Notes: generated by a model not told the origin, from the letters alone. DNA of 64,000 nt from Stenotrophomonas sp. HITSZ_GD (GCF_029543105.1 NZ_JARQXB010000012.1:62001-126000), one strand, 5' to 3'. Counted from the stretch's first letter, positions 20,874 to 29,015 are shown. A program made the numbers and translations.

Positions 20874-22655
20874 TCAGCCGAACAACGCCTCGTCAAGCGC
20901 CATCAGCGGCTTGGCGCCGCTGCGGATATGCGCCGCATGCGCCAGCGTGCGCGGCAGGATGCGCGCGAAGTAGAACCGTGCGGTTTCGCGCTTGGCCGTG
21001 GCCAACGCCGCGTCCTTGCCGCGCGAAGCCACCACGCTGCGGGCCCACCAGTAGGCCAGCACCACGTAGCCGGAATAGAACAGGTAATCGTAGCTCGCCG
21101 CGCCGATCTCCTCCGGATCGCGCGCCGCGCGCTCCAGCACCTCGCGCGTGAGCATCGCCCATTCGCTGGCGTGGTCGCGCAGCGGCTTGACGAACTCGGC
21201 CAGGTCCGCGTCTCCCTCGTGCTCGCGCGCGAACGCCTCGATCTCGGCCAGGAACAGCTTCAAACCGGCGGCCTGGCTCGCGGCGGTCTTGCGGCCCATC
21301 AGGTCCAGCGCCTGGATGCCGGTGGTGCCTTCGTACAGCGTGGTGATGCGCGCATCGCGCGCCAGCTGCTCCATGCCGTGCTCGTGGATGTAACCGTGGC
21401 CGCCGAAGCACTGCAGCGCGTGGTAGGTGTTCTCGATGCCCCATTCGGTCTGGCAGGCCTTGGAGATCGGCGTCAGGAAGCTCACCAGCGTGTCGGCACG
21501 CTCGCGCTCGGCCGGGTCCTGCGCGTGATGCGCCACGTCGATCAGCGTGGCCGCGTGCAGCGCCAGCAGGCGGCTGCCTTCGGTGAGCGACTTGATCGTC
21601 AGCAGCATGCGGCGCACGTCCGGCTGCACGATGATCGGGTCGGCCGGCTTGTCCGGGAACTTCGCGCCGGAGAGCGCGCGCGACTGCAAACGTTCGCGCG
21701 AATAGCGCAGCGCGTTCTGGTACGCGCGTTCGGACAGGCCGATGCCCTGCAGGCCCACGCCCAGGCGCGCGGTGTTCATCATGGTAAACATCGCCTGCAG
21801 GCCCTTGTGCGGCTGGCCGACGAGGTAGCCCTGCGCGCCGTCGAAGTTCATCACGCACGTCACCGACGCCTTGATGCCCATCTTGTGCTCGATCGAACCG
21901 CAGGCCAGCGCATTGCGCTCGCCCACCGTGCCATCGCGCGCCACCTTGAACTTCGGCGTCACGAACAGCGAGATGCCCTTCGGCCCGGGCGGCGCGTCGG
22001 GCAGCTTGGCCAGCACGAGGTGGACGATGTTGTCGGTGAGGTCGTGCTCGCCGGCGGTGATGAAGATCTTGGTGCCGGTGATGGAATAGCTGCCGTCGGC
22101 ATTCGGTTCGGCGCGCGTCTTGAGCAGGCCCAGGTCGGTGCCGCAGTGCGGTTCGGTCAGGCACATGGTGCCGGTCCAGCGGCCTTCGATCAGCGGCTTG
22201 AGGAACACTTCCTGCTGCCAGTCCTCGCCGTGGTGCTTGAGCGCTTCCACCGCGCCGTGCGAGAGCAGCGGGAAGTTGCCCCACGCCAGGTTGGCCGCGT
22301 TGACCATCTCGTTGAGCGGCACGCCCAGCGTGTGCGGCAGGCCCTGGCCGCCGAATTCCGGCGCGGCGGTGAGGCCGGTCCAGCCGCCTTCAACGAACTG
22401 CGCGTAGGCCTGCTTGAAGCCCGGCGGCGTGGTGACAGAGGCGGTGGACTTGTCGAACACCGAGCCGATCTCATCACCAATGCTGTTCAACGGCGCCAGC
22501 ACCGTGCCGCTGAAGCGCGCGGCTTCTTCGAGCACGGCGTCGATGATGTCGGCCGTCGCCTCGCTCAGGCCCAGGCGCTGGAACAGGGCTTCGGCGCCGA
22601 GCACGTCGTGCAGGGCGAAACGGATGTCGGCCACGGGGGCGGTATAGCTGCTCAT
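20874..22655 (-). CDS. Acyl-CoA dehydrogenase, DmdC-like
   Basis: 593-residue FAD-dependent acyl-CoA dehydrogenase of the long, C-terminally extended type that includes DmdC (3-methylmercaptopropionyl-CoA dehydrogenase). The N-terminus MSSYTAPVADIRFALHDVLG is diagnostic of this subgroup. Core blocks include WTGTMCLTEPHCGTDLGLLKT, ITGTKIFITAGEHDLTDNI and CFGGHGYIHEHGMEQLARDARITTLYEGTTGIQALDLMGRK. The real substrate here is not known; medium- or long-chain acyl-CoA oxidation is the safer reading. It is transcribed towards uup. Confidence 0.88.
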   Translation of the reverse strand: MSSYTAPVADIRFALHDVLGAEALFQRLGLSEATADIIDAVLEEAARFSGTVLAPLNSIGDEIGSVFDKSTASVTTPPGFKQAYAQFVEGGWTGLTAAPEFGGQGLPHTLGVPLNEMVNAANLAWGNFPLLSHGAVEALKHHGEDWQQEVFLKPLIEGRWTGTMCLTEPHCGTDLGLLKTRAEPNADGSYSITGTKIFITAGEHDLTDNIVHLVLAKLPDAPPGPKGISLFVTPKFKVARDGTVGERNALACGSIEHKMGIKASVTCVMNFDGAQGYLVGQPHKGLQAMFTMMNTARLGVGLQGIGLSERAYQNALRYSRERLQSRALSGAKFPDKPADPIIVQPDVRRMLLTIKSLTEGSRLLALHAATLIDVAHHAQDPAERERADTLVSFLTPISKACQTEWGIENTYHALQCFGGHGYIHEHGMEQLARDARITTLYEGTTGIQALDLMGRKTAASQAAGLKLFLAEIEAFAREHEGDADLAEFVKPLRDHASEWAMLTREVLERAARDPEEIGAASYDYLFYSGYVVLAYWWARSVVASRGKDAALATAKRETARFYFARILPRTLAHAAHIRSGAKPLMALDEALFG

Positions 22656-22710
22656 GGAGAACCTGTAGAAAGCGGAGTGCGGTGGAAGGCGGAAAGGCGG
22701 TGCGCGCGGC

Positions 22711-23208
22711 TCAGCGCAGCACGCCGCTCAAGCCGGGCGCGGGATTGAGCGTGCTGCGGCCGCTGACCTCGAACTGGCGCGAGCGCTTGTCCTCGGGCGT
22801 GGCGGTGACCGTGCCCTTGAGTTCGTAGGGCAGGGCGCGGCCGCCGGCGAGCACGTCGGCGACGATCATCTTGGCCGTCGAGCCGGGCTGCATCGCCACG
22901 GTGACCACATCGGCGGTTTCCGGCCCGATGGAATAGTTGACCGCCTGCTGCAGATGGCCGGCGGCTTCGCCGCCGACGCTGACATCCAGCGCGACGGTCT
23001 GGAACTGCATGGGAATGCTGCTGTAGTTCTGCAGGCGCAGCTCCAGCGCCCAGCTGCCGTCGGCACGCACGGTCAACTGCTGGATGCTGACGGCCGGCTC
23101 GGACACCCGGCGCACGTTGCTGCTGCACGATGCCAGGCCCAGCACCGCGGCCGTCACCAGCGCGGCGGCGCCCCAGCGCCACCCGCGCGGACGCATACGT
23201 CCTTGCAT
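22711..23208 (-). CDS. LEA type 2-like lipoprotein
   Basis: 165-residue predicted lipoprotein. It has a basic N-terminus, a hydrophobic stretch and a lipobox near LASC (about residue 28). The remainder resembles an LEA14/WHy-like beta-sandwich: RADGSWALELRLQNYSSIPMQFQTVALDVSVGGEAAGH, with conserved Asn and Pro positions. No function is assigned. The start at 23208 is chosen because GAGGTGGGG lies directly upstream on the minus strand; an earlier in-frame ATG (23226) would place that site inside the gene. It sits 55 bases upstream of the acyl-CoA dehydrogenase gene on the same strand. Confidence 0.75.
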   Translation of the reverse strand: MQGRMRPRGWRWGAAALVTAAVLGLASCSSNVRRVSEPAVSIQQLTVRADGSWALELRLQNYSSIPMQFQTVALDVSVGGEAAGHLQQAVNYSIGPETADVVTVAMQPGSTAKMIVADVLAGGRALPYELKGTVTATPEDKRSRQFEVSGRSTLNPAPGLSGVLR

Positions 23209-23280
23209 TGCCCCACCTCGGATCATTGGAACCAGGCTAAAGCATACTACGCCGTATGGCAGGGGCGTTGCGGCGCTGCG

Positions 23281-23838
23281 TCACTCCAGCGGCGTGGCCA
23301 GGATCAGCGGTTCCAGGTCGTAGCCCATCGCCGCGGCGCGCGCCTTGAGTTCCTCAAACTGCATGCGCGGCATGCTGGGGCTGCGCGAGAGGATCCACAG
23401 GTAGCGGCGGCCGGGATCGCCGACGACCGCCCATTGGTAATCCGGGTCCAGCGCGATGACCCAGTAGTCGGCCCATGCCCACGGGAACCAGGACAACCAA
23501 TCCGGCGCGAAGCGCACCTCCAGCCGGCCCGGGTGGTTGTCCACCCGCCGCGCGACGCCTTCGGCCTGGGCAAAGCCGCCGTCGGCGATGCGGCAGCGGT
23601 TGATCACGCCCACCTTGCCATCGTCGCGCAGGGTGTACTGCGCGGTGATCTCGCCCTGGCATTTCTTCTGGAACGAGACGGGCAGGTGGGCGATCTCGTG
23701 CCAGGTGCCGGCGTAGCGCGAGAGGTCGAGTTGCGGCACGGAGGTCACCGGCGGTTCGTGGCGGCCGGCGAGGGCGGGCGCGGCCACGGCGGCGAGCAGG
23801 CACAGCAGCGGGGACAGGATGGCGGCGGTACGGGGCAT
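23281..23838 (-). CDS. blc: Lipocalin family protein (Blc-like)
   Basis: 185-residue exported lipocalin. A signal peptide spans about residues 1-24 (cleavage near ALA/GR), with no clear lipobox Cys, unlike E. coli Blc, which is a lipoprotein. The lipocalin fold signature is DLSRYAGTWHEIAHLPVSFQKKCQGEITAQYTL (GxW motif). WADYWVIALDPDYQWAVVGDPGRRYLWILSRSP matches the second conserved region. Bacterial Blc proteins bind fatty acids or lysophospholipids and are stress-linked. The neighbouring LEA-like lipoprotein is on the same strand. Confidence 0.88.
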   Translation of the reverse strand: MPRTAAILSPLLCLLAAVAAPALAGRHEPPVTSVPQLDLSRYAGTWHEIAHLPVSFQKKCQGEITAQYTLRDDGKVGVINRCRIADGGFAQAEGVARRVDNHPGRLEVRFAPDWLSWFPWAWADYWVIALDPDYQWAVVGDPGRRYLWILSRSPSMPRMQFEELKARAAAMGYDLEPLILATPLE

Positions 23839-24014
23839 CGGGTTCCTCCAATGGTCAGGAGCGCAGGCTATGCAGCGGCGTGGTCAGGACGCGTGAAGTC
23901 GCGCAACACGGCGGCGGGCAGGCGTTTGCCTGCGCGCGCGGATGAAGGCTTGCCCAAAACCGTCACGGTCGTTATGATGCGCGTCCTCGCAACGCAGCAC
24001 TGCTTGCGACGGAT

Positions 24015-24090
24015 GGCCGGGTAGCTCAGTTGGTAGAGCAGGGGATTGAAAATCCCCGTGTCGGGGGTTCGATTCCCTCCCCGGCCACCA
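24015..24090 (+). tRNA. tRNA-Phe (GAA)
   Basis: 76 bases including an encoded CCA. The acceptor stem GGCCGGG (24015-24021) pairs with CCCGGCC (24080-24086), with discriminator A. The anticodon stem GGGGA/TCCCC encloses loop TTGAAAA, giving anticodon GAA (24048-24050). The T-arm contains GGTTCGATTCC. A terminator follows within 20 bases. Confidence 0.97.
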
Positions 24091-24105
24091 TTGGATTCGA
24101 TGTCG

Positions 24106-24137
24106 AAAAGCCCGCACCTTTGGTGTGGGCTTTTTGC
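24106..24137 (+). terminator. Terminator after tRNA-Phe
   Basis: AAAGCCCGCACC, a TTT loop and GGTGTGGGCTTTTT form a stem with one G-T pair and a T-run. It separates the tRNA from the peptide genes downstream. Confidence 0.85.
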
Positions 24138-24189
24138 TTTGCGCCGAGTGCAATGGTGCGCGCTCGCTGCGTCGCCGCATCGCAAGTCA

Positions 24190-24252
24190 GACACGCGCTC
24201 GGCGCGTGTCGCATCCGCTCCCGATGCGCGTCAGTCATTGGAACCGTCCAAT
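24190..24252 (+). promoter_or_regulatory. Two inverted repeats upstream of the peptide pair
   Basis: A perfect 9-bp inverted repeat (24190-24198 with 24202-24210, 3-base loop) is followed by ATTGGA (24237-24242) paired with TCCAAT (24247-24252). They lie 55-120 bases upstream of the first peptide start, in the region where its promoter should be. They may be operator sites; no T-run follows, so they are not terminators. The role is inferred. Confidence 0.3.
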
Positions 24253-24307
24253 AGTTCGACATGCCAATGGCTCCTACGGTCGGCTTTCCACACCGAGGAA
24301 ATTCGCT

Positions 24308-24517
24308 ATGCGGGAAATGACCGAGCAGGAATTGGCGTACGTGGGCGGCGCTGTCATCAACACGCGTTCGGAGTTGGCAGCGGGATTCATCATGGGGGCA
24401 GGTGCCGGCATGGTGGGCGCATTGTTGGGCGCGGGCGGTGGCCCCGTGGGCAGCGCGATGCTGGGCGTTACGTTCGCGCGATATGGCTTCAACTACGTCA
24501 ATTGGGTGACGCCATGA
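24308..24517 (+). CDS. Double-glycine-leader peptide precursor 1 (candidate class II bacteriocin)
   Basis: 69-residue precursor. Residues 1-14, MREMTEQELAYVGG, form a double-glycine leader of the type cut by C39-peptidase ABC exporters. The predicted core (55 residues) starts AVINTRSELAAGF and is rich in Gly and Ala, with GAGAGMVGALLGAGGGPVGSA containing several GxxxG patterns. Such patterns are typical of membrane-active and two-peptide bacteriocins. There is no Cys. GAGGAAA sits about 6 bases before the ATG, which supports this start. A second leader-bearing peptide and a small membrane protein follow immediately. The leader type is clear; the antimicrobial role is inferred. Confidence 0.75.
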   Translation: MREMTEQELAYVGGAVINTRSELAAGFIMGAGAGMVGALLGAGGGPVGSAMLGVTFARYGFNYVNWVTP

Positions 24518-24530
24518 ACGGCCCCTCGGC

Positions 24531-24722
24531 GTGCGGGTGCTAAGTGCTGAAGAAGTGGCGCAGGTGTCCGGCGGGAATCCCGCGCTCAAGGCCGTGTGGT
24601 CGGCCAGTCTTCCCTTGCGAGCGGTAGGTGCGGCCGCAGGGCTCGGCTGGGCAGTGGGCTCGGCGATTTATCGAACGTACGATCGAGAGATCCAAGCCGG
24701 CTTGCGTTGGGCGTTGGGTTGA
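24531..24722 (+). CDS. Double-glycine-leader peptide precursor 2 (candidate class II bacteriocin partner)
   Basis: 63-residue precursor beginning MRVLSAEEVAQVSGG, a double-glycine leader (residues 1-15). The predicted 48-residue core starts NPALKAVWSASLPLRAVG and has a small-residue stretch AVGAAAGLGWAVGSAIY, then a charged, amphipathic end. The start is a GTG at 24531; another GTG two codons later (24537) would shorten the leader to 13 residues. It begins 13 bases after the first peptide gene, so the two are likely made together, as for two-peptide bacteriocins. The last bases overlap a possible TTG start of the next frame. Confidence 0.7.
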   Translation: MRVLSAEEVAQVSGGNPALKAVWSASLPLRAVGAAAGLGWAVGSAIYRTYDREIQAGLRWALG

Positions 24723-24727
24723 ATCCG

Positions 24728-25096
24728 GTGCGCATTCCTCGCTGGCGATTGGATCACGCGCCGGTCGCGGTACTCGCCCTTCTGGCCGCCATTGCCGCAT
24801 TCGCTGCGATTGCGGCCTGTTGGCTGGGGGATCACTTGGCATTCCTCCGTGCGTATTCCAGCGATACGGGCGGGGAGCATCTTTTCCTGTCGATGTGGTG
24901 GCTCGGCCTCACGGCCGTGGCCGTGCTGGGGCGCTGGCGCCCATCCATCGGAGCCGGCGCGCGCGCGATGATGGCCATGCTCGGCGCCCTGTGTAGCGGC
25001 GCCACGCTGCTGTTTGGATTCAGGGGGCTGGCGGTTCTCCTGTCCGGTTTCGCGCTCATCGACCTGCTCCAGTTCCTGCGCTCCCCGCGCCCCTGA
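24728..25096 (+). CDS. Small membrane protein, candidate immunity protein
   Basis: 122-residue protein with about three to four predicted membrane segments: APVAVLALLAAIAAFAAIAACWL, MWWLGLTAVAVL, AMMAMLGALCSGATLLF and LAVLLSGFALIDLLQFL. I recognise no family. The start is uncertain: a GTG at 24728 is used, but a TTG at 24719 overlapping the stop of peptide 2 is equally possible. Small hydrophobic proteins placed directly after class II bacteriocin genes are often the immunity protein, so that is the working hypothesis. It rests on position and topology only. Confidence 0.55.
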   Translation: MRIPRWRLDHAPVAVLALLAAIAAFAAIAACWLGDHLAFLRAYSSDTGGEHLFLSMWWLGLTAVAVLGRWRPSIGAGARAMMAMLGALCSGATLLFGFRGLAVLLSGFALIDLLQFLRSPRP

Positions 25097-25124
25097 GCCA
25101 CTTGGCGCGTGTCGAATGCATCAC

Positions 25125-25154
25125 TTGACGAATCTACCTACTAGTAGGTAGAGT
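25125..25154 (+). promoter_or_regulatory. Promoter with 18-bp palindromic operator
   Basis: TTGACG (25125-25130) is a likely -35 element, with TAGAGT (25149-25154) as a weak -10 at 18-base spacing. CTACCTACTAGTAGGTAG (25134-25151) between them is a perfect 18-bp palindrome, covering the spacer and the edge of the -10. A TetR-type regulator is encoded in the same transcription unit, so autoregulation through this operator is the simplest model. Confidence 0.7.
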
Positions 25155-25181
25155 ACGCCACCGCCCTCAGAATCCTCACCC

Positions 25182-25661
25182 ATGCTCGGCATCTCTCCCC
25201 TCGGCTGGCTGCACACCCTCGGTAGCCTGCCCGCCATCCCGCTGGCCGCGTACATGCTCCTGCGCCATGGCCGCATCACCCCGCGCACGCCGGCTGGCCG
25301 GGCCTATTTCTGGTTCATGCTCATCGGCGCCTCCTCGGTGTTCCTCATCGCGCACCAGCCGGTGAGCGTCGTCATCGGCGCGGTCACCCTGGCGATGCTC
25401 TTCCTCGGCTACGGCGCATACCGGCTGCCGCTGTCGCCCCGCGCCCGTGGCTACGTGGAGACCATCGCGCTCAGCTTCAGCGTGTTCCTGCTCATGCTGC
25501 CGACCGTGTCCGAAACCCTGCGCCGCCTGCCGGCCGGCCATCCGTTCGTGACCGACCTGAAAGACCCGCTGCTGCTCGGCACCCAGGGCGGCCTGCTGGT
25601 GGCGCTGGTGGTCGGGCTAACATGTCAGATCGTTTGGCTGCGGCGCCGCGCCGCTCCCTGA
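25182..25661 (+). CDS. Four-helix membrane protein under TetR control
   Basis: 159-residue integral membrane protein with about four predicted helices (around 8-26, 43-60, 62-80 and 135-152). The layout resembles DUF2306-type small membrane proteins, but I do not assign a family firmly. It follows directly after the palindromic operator, so it is the first gene of a TetR-regulated unit. The downstream regulator starts 15 bases after its stop. Regulated small membrane proteins next to a TetR repressor suggest a response to a small molecule; which one is unknown. Confidence 0.75.
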   Translation: MLGISPLGWLHTLGSLPAIPLAAYMLLRHGRITPRTPAGRAYFWFMLIGASSVFLIAHQPVSVVIGAVTLAMLFLGYGAYRLPLSPRARGYVETIALSFSVFLLMLPTVSETLRRLPAGHPFVTDLKDPLLLGTQGGLLVALVVGLTCQIVWLRRRAAP

Positions 25662-25676
25662 TTTCGTGGAGTTTTC

Positions 25677-26288
25677 ATGACCGAGTCCCTCGCGGACACG
25701 CTGCCGGCGCTGTCGCCCAAAGCCGAGGAAATCGTCCGCCGCACCACCGAATTCCTTGCGGTCGGCGGTTACAACGGTTTCAGCTATGCCGACATCGCGC
25801 AGGTCGTGGGCATCAGCAAGCCGAGCATCCACCACCACTTCGCCAGCAAGGCGGCGCTGGTGCAGTCGGTGGTGGCGCGCTACCGCGCCGACGCGGCGCG
25901 CGGCATGGCCGCGCTGTCGGCGAACGTGACCGATCCGCTTGCGCGGCTGCAGGGCTATTGCGGCTACTGGGCCGACTGCATCGCCTCGGGCGAACACCCG
26001 ATCTGCATCTGCGCGCTGCTGGCCGGCGAGCTGGCCGCGCTGCCGGACGAGGTGGCGCGGGAAGTGCGCGGGCATTTCGTCGATCTCACCGCCTGGCTGC
26101 GCTCGGTCATCGAGGACGGCGTGGCGCAGGGCGTGATGGCGATCGCCGAGACGCCCGAGGCCGAAGCGCGCACCTTCATGGCCACCGTGCATGGCGCGAT
26201 GCTGGCGGCGCGCGCATTCGGCGAGCCGGCGATGTTCCCCACCATCGCCGCCACCGCCTTGCACCGGCTCAGCTGCGAGGCGATCTGA
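25677..26288 (+). CDS. TetR/AcrR family transcriptional regulator
   Basis: 203-residue one-component regulator. The N-terminal helix-turn-helix (about 15-60) reads IVRRTTEFLAVGGYNGFSYADIAQVVGISKPSIHHHFASKAALV, the TetR signature. The ligand-binding half contains four Cys: two in YCGYWADC and two in ICICALLAGELAALP. A Cys-based or electrophile-sensing mechanism, as in NemR, is possible but unproven. It is probably co-transcribed with the membrane protein upstream and binds the palindrome at 25134-25151. Confidence 0.9.
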   Translation: MTESLADTLPALSPKAEEIVRRTTEFLAVGGYNGFSYADIAQVVGISKPSIHHHFASKAALVQSVVARYRADAARGMAALSANVTDPLARLQGYCGYWADCIASGEHPICICALLAGELAALPDEVAREVRGHFVDLTAWLRSVIEDGVAQGVMAIAETPEAEARTFMATVHGAMLAARAFGEPAMFPTIAATALHRLSCEAI

Positions 26289-26291
26289 GCA

Positions 26292-26609
26292 CTACCGGTT
26301 GCCAGGCAGCGGCGCCACGTCGAACAGCGGCACGTCCGGCACCTGCAGCTGCTGCTTGGTCATGCCGTTGATGACGAGTTGGTAGTTGCCCGGCGGAACC
26401 TGCAGGTAATACATGCCATCGGCGCCGGTAACGGTGGCCGCCGGGCAGGCACCCGGCGCGGCGCACAGGGCGACCTGCGCATTGACCATCGGGAATACGC
26501 CCGAGGGCCCGTAGAAATCCACCCGTCCGCGCACCTGCGCGGCGAGCGCCGCGTCCGACAACAGCCACAGCACAAGCGCCGCCACGCCCGCCCAGAAAGT
26601 CCTGTTCAT
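26292..26609 (-). CDS. Exported carboxypeptidase-regulatory-like small protein
   Basis: 105-residue protein with a signal peptide (about residues 1-23, cleavage near ALA/AQ). The mature part, VRGRVDFYGPSGVFPMVNAQVALC...GADGMYYLQVPPGNYQLVINGM, has the pattern of a carboxypeptidase regulatory-like (CnaB-type) beta-sandwich. The function is unknown. The start overlaps the stop of the upstream membrane protein gene (ATGA), so the two form an operon. The stop is only a few bases from the convergent TetR gene. Confidence 0.75.
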   Translation of the reverse strand: MNRTFWAGVAALVLWLLSDAALAAQVRGRVDFYGPSGVFPMVNAQVALCAAPGACPAATVTGADGMYYLQVPPGNYQLVINGMTKQQLQVPDVPLFDVAPLPGNR

Positions 26610-27295
26610 TGCCCCGCCCCCGGAACCTGCGGCGTGGCCAGTCCCGCCACGGTGGTGGCGGCCGGTGCCGGGGAGAGCGGCGCCGCCGTGCCGACGACCG
26701 GCACCCCACCTCCCGACGCGTTGTAGGGCGCCAGCAATTGAATGGTGGCTGGCTGCACGACGATGCGGTTGCCGTCCTGCACCTGCGCGATGGCGCTGTC
26801 GTTGAGGTCCACCACTTTCGGCGGCGTGCCGGAGACTTCCAGGTTCAGCGCCGGAAACGCGCCATCCTGCCGCGTCACCCACAATGAAAGCTTGTTGGCG
26901 CGCAGCACCGAATAAGGCGTCACCGACGCCTTGATCTGGGTGTACTCGTAGCTGCCCGGCGCGATGTCCTTGCCGCTGGCGTCCTTCATCAGCACGGGAA
27001 TCTGCACGAGCCATGCGTCCTGCTTGTCCTTGTCGCGCTCATGGCGGTCCAGCGCCTCCATGTGCAGGAACAGGAAGGTCGCAAACCCGAGCAGGGTGAG
27101 ATAGGTCGCCGTCGAGCCGGCCGCCTCGAAGCTCATCTTGAAGCCGAGCACGTTGAACACGCCGCTGGCCAGGCCCGGGGCACGGTCCTTCAGGCGCTCC
27201 TGGCGCGTCTTGAGCAGGTAGAAGATCGCCGAGGCGGGCAGCAACGGCAGCAACAGCATGAGGCCGACAACGGCCACCATCAGGAACTGGGACAT
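26606..27295 (-). CDS. Membrane-anchored protein of unknown function
   Basis: 229-residue protein with two hydrophobic segments (about 5-27 and 63-83) separated by a charged stretch (KTRQERLKDRAPG). A large, probably periplasmic C-terminal domain follows (about 90-229), with a Pro/Ala/Thr-rich tail. I recognise no family. The start at 27295 is supported by AAGGAGAAG directly upstream on the minus strand. It overlaps the downstream small exported protein, and the two probably act together at the envelope. Confidence 0.75.
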   Translation of the reverse strand: MSQFLMVAVVGLMLLLPLLPASAIFYLLKTRQERLKDRAPGLASGVFNVLGFKMSFEAAGSTATYLTLLGFATFLFLHMEALDRHERDKDKQDAWLVQIPVLMKDASGKDIAPGSYEYTQIKASVTPYSVLRANKLSLWVTRQDGAFPALNLEVSGTPPKVVDLNDSAIAQVQDGNRIVVQPATIQLLAPYNASGGGVPVVGTAAPLSPAPAATTVAGLATPQVPGAGQ

Positions 27296-27478
27296 GGCAC
27301 TTCTCCTTGGCGATTCCGTGCTCCTTGCGGCGCACGCCTCCCGGTCCACCGGAGCCGTCCGCCACGCACACCCTCGCCAACGTGGCCCGTCGGCGAAACC
27401 GGCCATCGGCCGACGCCCGAAAATGAAGCGCCCGGCCAAGGGCCGGGCGCGGGGCGTGCAGCCGGGCGCGGCGCCGGG

Positions 27479-28843
27479 CTAGGCCACCTTGCCGGCCTGC
27501 CTGCGCTTGAACAGGTAGCCGATGCCCAGGATCAGGAACCACGCCGGGCTGGCCAGCAGCGCCTGCCGGGTGTCCGGCTGCAGGGTCAGCAGCACGATCA
27601 CGAAGGCGAAGAACGCCAGCACCACGTAGCACATCAGCACGCCGCCGGGCAGCTTGAACTTCGAGGCCGCGTGGCGCTCCGGGCGCTTGCGCCGGTAGGC
27701 GATGTAGGCGCACAGGATCAGCGACCACACGAACATGAAAAGCACCGCCGACAGCGTGGTGACCAGGGTGAAGGCGGTCACCAGGTTCGGGATGACGTAC
27801 ACCAGCATCGCGCCCAGCAGCAGGCACAGGCAGGAGAACAGCAGCCCGCGCGCCGGCACCGCCGCGCGCGAGAGCTTGGAGAAACCCTTGGGCGCGTGGT
27901 TTTCCTCGGCCAGGCCGTAGAGCATGCGGCTGGTGGAAAAGATGCCGCTGTTGGCCGAGGAGGTGGCCGAGGTCAGCACCACGAAGTTGATCAGGCTGGC
28001 GGCGGCCGGCACGCCGGCCAGCACGAACAGCTGCACGAACGGGCTCTTGTCCGGCACCACCTCGCGCCACGGGGTGACGCACATGATGGCCGCCAGCGCC
28101 AGCACGTAGAAGATGATGATGCGTACCGGGATCGAGTTGATCGCCTTGGGCAGGTTGCGCTCCGGGTCGGCGGTCTCGGCGGCGGTGGTGCCGACCAGCT
28201 CGATGCCGACGAAGGCGAACACGGCGATCTGGAAACCGGCGAAGAAGCCGCCGATGCCCATCGGGAACCAGCCGCCGTCGTTCCACAGGTTCGCCACCGA
28301 GGCCACGCTGCCGTTGGGCGACTGGAAGCCCCAGGCCACCAGGCCCACGCCGGTGACGATCAGCGCGACGATGGCGACGATCTTGATCAGCGCGAACCAG
28401 AATTCCATCTCGCCGAACAGCTTCACCGTGGCCAGGTTGAGCGTGAGCAGCAGCAGCACGCACAGCACCGCCGGTATCCACGGCGCCAGGCCGGGGAACC
28501 AGAACTGGGCGTAGGCGGCGATGGCGATGACATCGGCGATGGCGGTGATGATCCAGCAGAACCAGTAGGTCCAGCCGCAGAAGAACCCGGCCCACGGCCC
28601 GAGCAGGTCGGTGGAGAAATCGATGAACGACTTGTACTCCAGGTTGGACAGCAGCAGCTCGCCCATCGCGCGCATCACGAAGAACAGCATCGCGCCGATG
28701 ATGAGGTAGACGAAGAGGATCGACGGGCCGGCCAGGCTGATGGTCTTGCCCGAGCCCATGAACAACCCGGTGCCGATGGCGCCGCCGATCGCGATCAGCT
28801 GCAGGTGGCGGTTGGCGAGACTGCGCTGGAGATGGTCGGGCAT
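27479..28843 (-). CDS. cycA: D-serine/D-alanine/glycine transporter CycA
   Basis: 454-residue amino-acid permease of the APC superfamily with about 12 membrane helices. It imports D-serine, D-alanine and glycine by proton symport in E. coli. The N-terminal LANRHLQLIAIGGAIGTGLFMGSGKTISLAGPSI and the helix blocks FWFALIKIVAIVALI, GIELVGTTAAETADPERNLPKAINSIPVRI and SSANSGIFSTSRMLYGLA are very close to E. coli CycA as I recall it. Compared with that protein the cytoplasmic N-terminus is shorter. The gene is single, with a 171-base divergent gap to the next gene. Confidence 0.9.
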   Translation of the reverse strand: MPDHLQRSLANRHLQLIAIGGAIGTGLFMGSGKTISLAGPSILFVYLIIGAMLFFVMRAMGELLLSNLEYKSFIDFSTDLLGPWAGFFCGWTYWFCWIITAIADVIAIAAYAQFWFPGLAPWIPAVLCVLLLLTLNLATVKLFGEMEFWFALIKIVAIVALIVTGVGLVAWGFQSPNGSVASVANLWNDGGWFPMGIGGFFAGFQIAVFAFVGIELVGTTAAETADPERNLPKAINSIPVRIIIFYVLALAAIMCVTPWREVVPDKSPFVQLFVLAGVPAAASLINFVVLTSATSSANSGIFSTSRMLYGLAEENHAPKGFSKLSRAAVPARGLLFSCLCLLLGAMLVYVIPNLVTAFTLVTTLSAVLFMFVWSLILCAYIAYRRKRPERHAASKFKLPGGVLMCYVVLAFFAFVIVLLTLQPDTRQALLASPAWFLILGIGYLFKRRQAGKVA

Positions 28844-29015
28844 GGGGGCTACCGGAATGGACTGCCGAACGTTACGGGATGGCGCCGCGCCGCACCAGCC
28901 CCGCGTCCGCCCCTGTCCGCGGCGTCCGCCGCGCGGACACGACCTCCTGCCTATTCCGGCCCCGGCCCGCGCCCGATAGCCTGTTTCCCAACGCAGTCCG
29001 GCAAGGGAGAAGGGC

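Noticed and set aside
20769-22748. Long open plus-strand frame opposite the acyl-CoA dehydrogenase gene
   Set aside because: Arg/Gly/His-rich composition and no conserved motif; the minus-strand gene is certain.
24015-25181. An integrated element at the tRNA-Phe gene
   Set aside because: A tRNA followed by a bacteriocin-like island suggests integration, but I see no integrase gene, no repeat of the tRNA 3' end downstream in the window and no clear composition break.
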